Origin: Treponema sp.
GTDB taxonomy: Bacteria > Spirochaetota > Spirochaetia > Treponematales > Breznakiellaceae
Reading direction: 5' to 3'
DNA: 42,623 nucleotides
Assembly (NCBI GenBank): GCA_031267685.1
Contig: JAIRYV010000017.1
Coordinates: 1 to 42,623, forward strand
The notes beneath the pieces were generated by a model. The model saw only the letters and a list, made by a program, of their open reading frames with translations, was not told the origin of the DNA and ran no database searches. The position numbers and the translations under genes were made by a program. Numbering within the stretch: the first letter of the stretch is position 1; each line of letters begins with the position of its first letter. Shown piece by piece: positions 23,822-30,613 of the stretch.

Positions 23822-24646
23822 ATGGCTGACGAAGAAACGTCTTTTCTGCCGGAGATTCAGTATCTTGTATTTCGTGAATGTACCCCAGAGTGGCGTTTGA
23901 AGCCTCATGAGTCTTCTTGTTATGACATGACCTACCTGATCGACGGCGCTGCCCGCTATACGATTGACGGCGTTCACCACGAAGTGAGCGCAGGCGACCT
24001 TGTCTGTCTGCGCGAAGGTATGCGGAAAGAAGCCCGCACTTATCCAGGACGGCTCATGCGCTGTTTCTCCGTCAACTTTCTGGCGATAAACCGGCACGGC
24101 GAATCAGTATATCCGCCATTTCCTGATGTAAGCCATGTTGACGTTAAGGACGATATTATCAAGCTCTTTCAGGAACTGGTGTATACCTGGCGCGATCAGC
24201 AAGCGGGATATATCATCAAGAGCCAGGGGCTGTTACTGTTAATCCTGCACCGGTTTTTTGAACTAACAGTGTATAAGATTGACTCGGCGATTGGCGATTG
24301 CCGTATCAAGATGGCAATTCGGTATATTACCCAGCACTTTACTGAACGTCTGACTGTTGAGAAGCTGGCTGAACTGGTGAACCTTAACGCAGCATACTTC
24401 GGCGCGCTGTTCAAGCGCGAAACTGGGGTTAGCGTAAGCCGGTATGTAGCGAATACCCGCGTCCGTAACGCCGAAAACATGCTGAGAAGCGGCGCGTATC
24501 GCGTGGCTGAAGTGGCGGATCTCTGTGGATACAATGATATGTTTCATTTTTATAAGCAGTTCAAGGCAATCATAGGCGTTCCTCCGTCACGCTGTATCCC
24601 CATTTCCACATCACGTGTAGACACGCGGAAAACTCACCTGCTATAA
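23822..24646 (+). CDS. AraC-family transcriptional regulator with cupin sensor
   Basis: A 274-aa regulator. Residues 10-110 form a cupin-like sensing domain (Y-T-I-D-G-V-H-H-E-V-S-A-G-D-L-V). The last 100 residues hold two helix-turn-helices of the AraC type (L-T-V-E-K-L-A-E-L-V-N-L-N-A-A-Y-F-G-A-L-F-K-R and V-A-E-V-A-D-L-C-G-Y-N-D-M-F-H-F-Y-K-Q-F-K). TAAGGAG precedes the ATG. It is transcribed away from the GH2 gene across a 153-bp gap, the usual position of a carbohydrate-responsive activator, so it probably controls that gene. The MetH-like gene starts 6 bp downstream. Confidence 0.92.
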   Translation: MADEETSFLPEIQYLVFRECTPEWRLKPHESSCYDMTYLIDGAARYTIDGVHHEVSAGDLVCLREGMRKEARTYPGRLMRCFSVNFLAINRHGESVYPPFPDVSHVDVKDDIIKLFQELVYTWRDQQAGYIIKSQGLLLLILHRFFELTVYKIDSAIGDCRIKMAIRYITQHFTERLTVEKLAELVNLNAAYFGALFKRETGVSVSRYVANTRVRNAENMLRSGAYRVAEVADLCGYNDMFHFYKQFKAIIGVPPSRCIPISTSRVDTRKTHLL

Positions 24647-24652
24647 TCAACT

Positions 24653-26041
24653 ATGACTATTCGTGAACAATTAAAAGATATCGCCTCACAGCGAATTCTC
24701 GTCCTTGACGGGGCAATGGGTTCGATGCTTCAGCGCCATACGCTTACTGAGGCTGAGTTCCGGGGTAAGCGTTTCGCCGCTCACCCCGGAACTCTTCTGG
24801 GCTGTAACGACGTACTCTGCCTGAGTAAGCCGTCACTCGTGTCAGACATTCATGAAGCGTACCTCAAAGCCGGTGCAGACATCATTGAGACATGTAGTTT
24901 TAACGCAACTGCCGTGTCTCTTGCTGGTTTCGGCATTGCCGATTGCGCTTATGATATCAGCTTTGCAGCAGCGTCCCTTGCACGAAAGGTGGCAGACGCA
25001 TGGTCTATGCCAGAGAAGCCGCGTTTCGTGGCCGGAAGCATGGGACCAACGGCAAAGTGCGCTGGCATCCCTTCAGACTTCGCCAATCCCGCTCAACGCG
25101 CCGTTTCCTGGGACGAACTTTCGGCAGCCTATTACGACAACGCACGCGGCCTCCTGGACGGCGGCGCAGACCTGCTCCTGGTCGAAACCGTGATCGACAG
25201 CATCAACGCCAAAGCCGCACTCTACGCGATTGGCTGCCTCCGTAATGAGCGTCGTAGTGATATACCCGTGATAGTTTCAGCAAGCGTTGCCCATGGCGGA
25301 CGCATTCTTTCCGGTCAGACCCTGTCAGCGTTTTATGTGGCAATGTCCCACGCCGACCCCATAGCAATCGGCATGAACTGTTCTTTCGGCGCAACAACCA
25401 TGCTGCCTTACCTACGGCAACTGGCCACTGTTCCGTGTATGATCATCGCGTATCCCAACGCTGGTATGCCCAATCAGGCTGGCGATTACGACGAAACACC
25501 AGCAATCATGGCTCAGGCTGAGGCAGGCTTTATGAACGAGGGCCTGGTGAACATCGTAGGTGGCTGTTGTGGTTCCACGCCAGAACACATCGCTGCCATT
25601 GCGGAAAAGGTTCTACACTATCGCCCAAGAGCCTTACCAAAACCAAGCCCCGTGTTGCCATTGTCCGGCCTTGAACCAGGCACTCTGCCCGAGCACGTGG
25701 TCTACGATGACCGTGTTGAAACGCTGGTCGCTGCAGGTGATTACGACGAGGCTGTGGAACTGCTGCGTTCAGCCGCTGAAGCCGGCGCCTCATATATCGC
25801 GCTTCGCCTTGATGATGACCTGCATGACGCGCCCCGTGCCATGCAGACCCTGGTCAATCTAGCACTCTCCTATCCTGACATTGCCCGCCTGCCCTTTGTC
25901 ATTGGCGGTTCCCGCTGGCCCGTTGTGGAGGCCGCACTGAAGTGCCTGCCCGGTCGCGGCCTTGTTGACGCCAGCCACCTTGCCGACGCTGATAAGGCCC
26001 TGATACAGCGCTATGGCGAGGCATATCTAACAAATCTATAA
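24653..26041 (+). CDS. Homocysteine S-methyltransferase (MetH N-terminal) with truncated, degenerate pterin domain
   Basis: A 462-aa protein. Residues 1-320 match the homocysteine-binding barrel of MetH: L-D-G-A-M-G-S-M-L-Q, I-I-E-T-C-S-F-N-A-T, M-N-C-S-F-G-A and G-G-C-C-G-S-T-P-E-H, giving the three zinc-binding cysteines. The remaining 110 residues align with the start of the methyltetrahydrofolate domain (Y-D-E-A-V-E-L-L, then P-D-I-A-R-L-P-F-V-I-G-G-S-R-W) but the domain stops early, D-I-N-M-D-E-G is A-L-R-L-D-D-D, and I-D-S-S-K-W is I-G-G-S-R-W. Cobalamin and reactivation domains are absent. It may work with a separate methyl donor system, or the tail may be structural. Confidence 0.85.
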   Translation: MTIREQLKDIASQRILVLDGAMGSMLQRHTLTEAEFRGKRFAAHPGTLLGCNDVLCLSKPSLVSDIHEAYLKAGADIIETCSFNATAVSLAGFGIADCAYDISFAAASLARKVADAWSMPEKPRFVAGSMGPTAKCAGIPSDFANPAQRAVSWDELSAAYYDNARGLLDGGADLLLVETVIDSINAKAALYAIGCLRNERRSDIPVIVSASVAHGGRILSGQTLSAFYVAMSHADPIAIGMNCSFGATTMLPYLRQLATVPCMIIAYPNAGMPNQAGDYDETPAIMAQAEAGFMNEGLVNIVGGCCGSTPEHIAAIAEKVLHYRPRALPKPSPVLPLSGLEPGTLPEHVVYDDRVETLVAAGDYDEAVELLRSAAEAGASYIALRLDDDLHDAPRAMQTLVNLALSYPDIARLPFVIGGSRWPVVEAALKCLPGRGLVDASHLADADKALIQRYGEAYLTNL

Positions 26042-26050
26042 TATTCTTTG

Positions 26051-26062
26051 TGTTACGTAACA
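26051..26062. promoter_or_regulatory. Perfect 12-bp palindrome upstream of the Eis-like gene
   Basis: TGTTACGTAACA is fully self-complementary, 10 bp past the MetH-like stop and 88 bp before the Eis-like start. It could be an operator for a dimeric regulator; no promoter can be assigned to it. Confidence 0.4.
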
Positions 26063-26149
26063 AATGGAAATAATTGTCAGAGAAAAAAAGATCGGCTACC
26101 GTTTGAATATACGGTTTTATTCGTACAGTAAAAAGTGCTGGAGCCTACT

Positions 26150-27364
26150 ATGAAAGAAATTCGCAGAATCCGTGAAGAGGAACGTTCTCTTGTAGAGCGC
26201 ATTGATACCATTGTATATAACCAAAGGCATGACTTTTCCAAAGAAAAAAAGGGAGAAGATACATCGCTCAATAATCCACCTGAGTGGACATGGGCAGTTT
26301 TTGAAAACGGGAAAATGATGAGCTGCCTGAGCGAAATTCCCTTTCTGATGCGTTTTGACGGACAGAATGTTACCATGTCCGGCATCGGCGGGGTTGGAAG
26401 TCTGCCGGAGGCGCGTAAAGGCGGGAATATCAAGGCGCTTTTTGAAACCCTGCTGCCGCTTGCTTATGAAAACGGAGTCATGTTTTCCAATTTAACCCCG
26501 TTTTCTCATAGCTTTTATCGCAAATTTGGCTATGAGCTTGCCTGTGCGCGTAACGAAATACGCATCCCAACCAGCGAATTCGCCGCGCTGAAAACAGACG
26601 GTACATTGCATCCCGTGTTCCCCGACGATGACACAAGTGCGTTGCAGACCATTCATCACGCGTATATCGCTGATATTAATCACGGAATTTGCCGTGATTA
26701 CTGGCCTGACAATCGGGCATGGCGCATCTTTACCCGCGATGATCCCTATAGCACTGGCACATTTCTGTATGTGTGGCGCGATAACACGGGTGTTCCCCGC
26801 TCGTATATCAAGTATCAGGATCAGAACGCAGCAGACGGTTCGCATACTATGTCTGTCCAGGAACTTGCCTTCACCGACCGCACGGCATTGTATGGCGCGC
26901 TCAGTATAGTGAGCGGCCTTGCCGCGCAATTTAAAACAGTTATTTGGCGTATGCCTACATTCCTTGATCCAACTGATTTTGTAAAAAATCTCTGGGATAT
27001 TGAGCAGCGAATAATTCCCCGGGACATGACTCGTGTGGTACATGTCAAAGCCGCCCTTGAATCCATGCGGCGGCCTGTAGGCGAGGGAACCTATGTGCTT
27101 GAGGTATGCGGCGACACACAGATCAGCGCCAATAATGGCCGCTATCTGGTTGAATATGGGCCAGAAGCCACACGCGTTACGTCTGTAACCCGCGCTCCAG
27201 ATATATGCTGCGACATACCCGCGCTCAGTCAGCTGATAACCGGGTATCGCTCGCTGGAAAACGCACTTCGCAGCAAACAGACAGGCATCGAGGTATATGC
27301 TAAGCGCAAGACCCTTGATCAGGTTTTCACCCCGCGCCCCCAGCATGTTACTGAGTATTTTTAA
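26150..27364 (+). CDS. Eis-like GNAT acetyltransferase
   Basis: A 404-aa protein of the enhanced-intracellular-survival family: N-terminal GNAT domain (about 1-140) with M-S-G-I-G-G-V-G-S-L-P-E-A-R-K-G-G-N as the acetyl-CoA loop region (the usual V-x-x-x-x-R-G-x-G/A signature), a second GNAT-like domain, and an SCP2-like C-terminal domain. It ends in Phe, as usual for the family, whose C-terminal carboxylate takes part in catalysis. GGAG lies 6 bp before the ATG at 26150. Family members acetylate amines, including aminoglycosides in mycobacteria; the substrate here is unknown. Isolated gene. Confidence 0.88.
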   Translation: MKEIRRIREEERSLVERIDTIVYNQRHDFSKEKKGEDTSLNNPPEWTWAVFENGKMMSCLSEIPFLMRFDGQNVTMSGIGGVGSLPEARKGGNIKALFETLLPLAYENGVMFSNLTPFSHSFYRKFGYELACARNEIRIPTSEFAALKTDGTLHPVFPDDDTSALQTIHHAYIADINHGICRDYWPDNRAWRIFTRDDPYSTGTFLYVWRDNTGVPRSYIKYQDQNAADGSHTMSVQELAFTDRTALYGALSIVSGLAAQFKTVIWRMPTFLDPTDFVKNLWDIEQRIIPRDMTRVVHVKAALESMRRPVGEGTYVLEVCGDTQISANNGRYLVEYGPEATRVTSVTRAPDICCDIPALSQLITGYRSLENALRSKQTGIEVYAKRKTLDQVFTPRPQHVTEYF

Positions 27365-27403
27365 CGACAAAGCGGGATCATGCCCTGATTCCATGCCGTG
27401 TAT

Positions 27404-28522
27404 TTAAATATCATTTTTCGCTTCTAAATACGAATACTCATAATGAGAAAAAAATGTCTTCTCCAATGTATTTAATCTCTTTTTTGTTGTTTTTATTGCT
27501 TGTTCTGATTTATCAATACCTATCCAGTTTCTATGTAGTTCCTGCGCGGCAACTAATGTAGTTCCAGAACCGCAAAAGAAATCCATTACCATGCTTTCTT
27601 CATTTGAAGATGCTGAAATAATTATTTTTAATAAATCAATATTTTTTTCTGTGGGATAATCAGGGTATTGATAATCCTTAAATTCCCATATATCTTGCAT
27701 CTTTTTCCCATCCCTTTCATCCGCGTATAGTATTTTTCTAGGATTGCCATTTGACGACCATTCTATTAAACCAGCGGCATCCAATGCTTCCAATTCCCTT
27801 GGATCACAGCGCCAATGCCGTCCTTTCGGAGGCTTTAAGCCCTTAAATAACCCCGATGTCGCTCCATTTTTTGTTTCGCCCGGCGCATGTAACGGTATCG
27901 TTGTATATGCCCTTCCATTTTTATCAATTTTCTTGAACAATTTTTCTTTATCATGCTCATTAAACGGCACTTTTGGATCATTCCATATTACATCGTTTGT
28001 TTTTGAATAAAATAATAGCATGTCTTTTATATTCCCATATGCTTTACGGTAAAAATTTTTGGGATTACATTTTATTCTCGTTATATCATTTCTAAAGTTC
28101 TCAATACCAAACACCTCGTCCATAATAATTTTAATATAATGACCCATCTTATAGTCACTATGTACGTATATTGAGCCAGCATCTGAAAGCAATTCCCGTG
28201 CAATAATCAACCGTTCACGGATAAATTCGATAAAAGCAAAGCCTTTTAAAGTATCGATATATGCCACATCATCATCATTACTCATACTTATGGTACTTAC
28301 CCGTTTCTCTCCAATAGTAAATGTTGTATTAGTTGAAAACGGTGGATCAATATATATTAAGTCTATTTTATTCGTATAATCTTCTCGTAATTTTTGCAGT
28401 ACCGTGCTATTTTCCCCTTTTATTAACCTATTTTTTGCTGATATTTCTCCATACAAGTCACAAATTGGCGTATTGTCAAGAATTGCTCTGACGGTTCTTT
28501 TTCCGGGATAGTGTAATTCCAT
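27404..28522 (-). CDS. Orphan DNA methyltransferase (N4/N6, beta-class), AT-rich
   Basis: A 372-aa amino-methyltransferase with catalytic motif IV D-P-P-F at residues 59-62 before the AdoMet motif F-F-C-G-S-G-T-T at 315-322, the beta-class order. The region between (about 190-270) holds the target-recognition part. It resembles type III Mod or solitary methylases, but no restriction gene is adjacent. Composition is markedly more AT-rich than the flanking genes, indicating acquisition. It is convergent with the Eis-like gene and ends the accessory stretch. Target site cannot be predicted. Confidence 0.9.
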   Translation of the reverse strand: MELHYPGKRTVRAILDNTPICDLYGEISAKNRLIKGENSTVLQKLREDYTNKIDLIYIDPPFSTNTTFTIGEKRVSTISMSNDDDVAYIDTLKGFAFIEFIRERLIIARELLSDAGSIYVHSDYKMGHYIKIIMDEVFGIENFRNDITRIKCNPKNFYRKAYGNIKDMLLFYSKTNDVIWNDPKVPFNEHDKEKLFKKIDKNGRAYTTIPLHAPGETKNGATSGLFKGLKPPKGRHWRCDPRELEALDAAGLIEWSSNGNPRKILYADERDGKKMQDIWEFKDYQYPDYPTEKNIDLLKIIISASSNEESMVMDFFCGSGTTLVAAQELHRNWIGIDKSEQAIKTTKKRLNTLEKTFFSHYEYSYLEAKNDI

Positions 28523-28828
28523 AATGACGCCCTAATTTAAATCAGTCCAGTAACTCATGATGTTTCATCATAAACCATACGTGCTTCTTTGTCAAGCATG
28601 TTTTCAGTGATTCTTACAAAAAAACTGACGCGCCATTGCGCCCACCTCGTTATAGACAACACGCATCTCATCCAAGCTCCCGCTTCTTACGCAAAACACG
28701 ACCGCTGTATCATGCTCAATCCTCACCAGCATAGTGCCGGAATCCAACGCCGCAACTTGAACGGTTTCAGGCTGAAACCGTGTTCACGCATTGCAGCTTC
28801 TATGGACGACACTTCGCGGATGTTCCCC
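28523..28828. other. Intergenic region with element copy, no intact gene
   Basis: Upstream of the methyltransferase start. Contains 28725-28790, the second copy of the 60-bp element, and short unrecognised frames. It leads directly into the 21-bp array. Confidence 0.5.
28725..28790 (+). repeat. 60-bp dispersed element, copy 2
   Basis: Inverse of 19536-19596 (see that entry). Contains a perfect hairpin CGGTTTC-AGGCT-GAAACCG. Both copies lie within 40 to 230 bp of a 21-bp tandem array. Confidence 0.6.
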
Positions 28829-29122
28829 TAGACAGATGGTGATAGTCTGTAGACAGATGGCGATAGTCTGCCTACAAACGGTGATAGCCTGTAGACAGAT
28901 GGCGATAGTCTGTCTATAGATAGTGATAGCCTGTAGACAGATAGCGATTGTCTATAGACATACGGCGATTGTCTGTAGACAGATGGTGATTGTCTGTAGA
29001 CAAAAACGTATTGTCTGTAGACAGATGGCGATTGTCTACAGACATACGGCGTTTGTCTACAGACAAAAACTTTTTGTCTGTAGACAAACAAAAATTGTCT
29101 ATAAACAAGCAAAGATTGTCTT
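28829..29122 (+). repeat. 21-bp array of palindromic units (14 copies), operator-like
   Basis: Fourteen 21-bp units with a TAGACA start and a TGTCTA or TGTCTG end separated by 9 bp (TAGACA-N9-TGTCTG). Adjacent units form TGTCTGTAGACA. The middle is variable: GATGGCGAT, AAAAACGTAT, CATACGGCGAT types. Promoter-distal units read ATAGTCTG, promoter-proximal units ATTGTCTG. The last unit runs into GATTGTC-TT-GACAATC, which overlaps the -35 box of the promoter at 29121. The heptad-like peptides in several frames (V-Y-R-Q-S-P-S) are by-products of the 21-bp period. Confidence 0.92.
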
Positions 29123-29149
29123 GACAATCATATAAAAAGGTAGTATACG
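29121..29149 (+). promoter_or_regulatory. Promoter of the 221-aa gene, overlapped by a palindrome
   Basis: TTGACA (29121-29126), 17-bp spacer, TATACG (29144-29149), 30 bp before the ATG at 29180. The -35 box lies inside GATTGTC-TT-GACAATC (29114-29129), a 7-bp-arm inverted repeat that uses the same TGTC/GACA half-sites as the upstream array. A bound regulator would occlude RNA polymerase. Confidence 0.6.
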
Positions 29150-29179
29150 TATAGTATAGATTTTAAGTTGGAGGTAAGT

Positions 29180-29845
29180 ATGGCTCAGAGAAGCGACTGG
29201 GTTCCCGGTAGAGAAGGGAAGCTCGTTGAGCTAATCAAGCAATGGATCGTGATTGTGGGAGACACAGCAATCCAAGCACTCTGTGAATGGCTGGAGGCGG
29301 ACTGTAAAACCGTTACTGACGTTATCAACGTCTTCCTAAACGCAAGGATCACGTATGAAAACGTTAATTCTACGACAAACCGTATCAAAAAGGATGAGGC
29401 AAAGGCTGCTTGTGTCGCTGCAATACGTGTTTTCGCCAATGAAAACGTGCGATTCAACAGGAAGGTGACCGATGACCTCAAAGAACGGCTGGGGATCACT
29501 ATTCATCATGCCGCTTCGACATCGGGTAAAACAGCAGATGCTGGCCCTGCAAGCGAAGTTCTCAACGATAACAAGCGCCCCGGTGTGGTGGTGATCCGTT
29601 ATCTGGGTGCAAAACCAGAGGGAAGTATCGTTTGTAACATCAGCTTTGGACGTTTCAAGCCTGGCGAGGACTTGCCGCGTACCGTAGATGCCTTGGTTCA
29701 GTCTGATAGCTTCACCCATAACCCGTGGGAATACACCTTCCCTCAAGACGCTTCCGGCGATAAGTTCTTCTACGCCTTGCGCTGGGTTATGTCAGGTGGC
29801 GCTAAGTCGAACTGGAGCGCTATCACCGGATGCATTATCCCCTGA
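29180..29845 (+). CDS. Uncharacterised 221-aa protein
   Basis: No function recognised. GGAGG precedes the ATG at 29180. The N-terminal 105 residues are helical and charged (R-S-D-W-V-P-G-R-E-G-K-L-V-E-L-I, later N-R-I-K-K-D-E-A-K-A and N-E-N-V-R-F-N-R-K-V); a low-complexity linker (about 112-130, A-S-T-S-G-K-T) leads to a beta-rich C-terminal part with W-E-Y-T-F and R-W-V-M-S. No signal peptide. The R-S-D-W-V-P-G-R-E-G opening recalls an uncharacterised protein family I associate with Treponema, from memory only. Its promoter is fronted by a 14-unit operator-like array, so expression is probably tightly controlled. Confidence 0.8.
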   Translation: MAQRSDWVPGREGKLVELIKQWIVIVGDTAIQALCEWLEADCKTVTDVINVFLNARITYENVNSTTNRIKKDEAKAACVAAIRVFANENVRFNRKVTDDLKERLGITIHHAASTSGKTADAGPASEVLNDNKRPGVVVIRYLGAKPEGSIVCNISFGRFKPGEDLPRTVDALVQSDSFTHNPWEYTFPQDASGDKFFYALRWVMSGGAKSNWSAITGCIIP

Positions 29846-29849
29846 ATTG

Positions 29850-29915
29850 CCGTCTTGGGTTTACCGTAGGCGCTGCACGGCATAGTCGCTGCAGCGTCTT
29901 GGTTAACCAAGACGG
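29850..29915 (+). terminator. Nested stem-loop after the 221-aa gene
   Basis: Outer arms CCGTCTTGG (29850-29858) and CCAAGACGG (29907-29915) and inner arms CGCTGCA (29871-29877) and TGCAGCG (29890-29896) are perfect. It begins 5 bp after the stop, consistent with termination, but there is no U tract. Confidence 0.55.
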
Positions 29916-30005
29916 ACGGGCGGTATAGACGAGGGCATGGGCGCAGAAACGCTGGATCGGGCGCCGCGGGAGGTTGCTTCGCGGACAAGCAGCGGGTTTC
30001 GTTCC

Positions 30006-30167
30006 CTATAAAACTGGGAAATCAAAATACCGGTCAGGATATGGCTCGTTTTTTAACCTATAGTGCCACCACTCAAAGCGGTAGGCTTCAAACCCGTTGC
30101 TTTCCATGATGGAACGTAAACACTCGCGATTTCGCGCCTCCTCGCTGCTAATCATGCGGGCCGCATA
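30006..30167 (-). pseudogene. C-terminal relic of VanX-type D-Ala-D-Ala dipeptidase
   Basis: On the minus strand the frame ending at a TAG (30006-30008) reads R-N-R-E-C-L-R-S-I-M-E-S-N-G-F-E-A-Y and then F-E-W-W-H-Y-R-L, P-Y-P-D-R-Y-F-D-F-P-V. This matches the C-terminus of VanX closely, including the catalytic E and zinc-ligand H of E-W-W-H. The N-terminal three quarters, including the other zinc ligands, are absent and no start is credible. It lies directly downstream of a VanR relic on the same strand, so both probably derive from one vancomycin-resistance-type cluster. Confidence 0.85.
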
Positions 30168-30215
30168 TAGAAATAGAGTTTTCGTTTTGAGTAATCGGGC
30201 TTTTTGATTATGCGT

Positions 30216-30447
30216 TTATTTTTCAATTTTATAACCAATTCCCCATACGGTTTTTATATATTTCGGGTGATCAATACTGTCGTTCATCTTTTCTTTTGCT
30301 GAAGTATTCGTTGCTCCATATTCCATGAAACAGTTGCTCTGAGCTGACAACGTTTCCTTTATTCTCGCATAGTATCCGCAGTATTGAGAATTCAGTGGGT
30401 GTGAGGGACAAAGGCTTGTCGTTCAAAAAACATTTCGCTCTGTGCTG
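30216..30447 (-). pseudogene. Relic of a VanR-type response regulator (DNA-binding domain)
   Basis: The minus strand reads L-S-L-T-P-T-E-F-S-I-L-R-I-L-C-E-N-K-G-N, V-V-S-S-E-Q-L-F-H-G-I-W and E-Y-F-S-K, then shifts frame and resumes with E-K-M-N-D-S-I-D-H-P-K-Y-I-K-T-V-W-G-I-G-Y-K-I-E-K before a TAA. From memory this is nearly identical to the winged-helix domain of VanR. About 13 codons containing the recognition helix are deleted at the shift (near 30285), and the receiver domain is missing. Non-functional. The open frame extends to 30507 but upstream residues show no homology. Confidence 0.85.
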
Positions 30448-30613
30448 TGGCCCTGCTGTATTTTTTGTAGCGGCGTAACTGGGCTTTGACTCGTGCCACC
30501 AGTTCAAGCGGACGGAATCTTTGCGTTCAGTCTAGCAGAAGTGCTTTTCAAACGTCAAGCAGTGGCTATTTGTGGTCTATCGGGGTTCTTTGTTGTTGAC
30601 GAGCGCTGTCAAA

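Noticed and set aside
26492-27394. 300-codon minus-strand ORF opposite the Eis-like gene
   Set aside because: Antisense shadow; no family features, while the plus strand has a full Eis-like domain layout.
28589-28831. 80-codon plus-strand ORF upstream of the methyltransferase
   Set aside because: The conserved 60-bp element within it is better conserved in a different frame, so this frame is not the coding one.
28829-29122. CRISPR array
   Set aside because: Units are contiguous with no unique spacers and no cas genes are nearby; the same holds for the 24-bp arrays.
28828-29135. Overlapping repetitive ORFs on both strands (V-Y-R-Q-S-P-S and similar heptads)
   Set aside because: By-products of the 21-bp period; the array reads better as DNA-level palindromes ending on a promoter.
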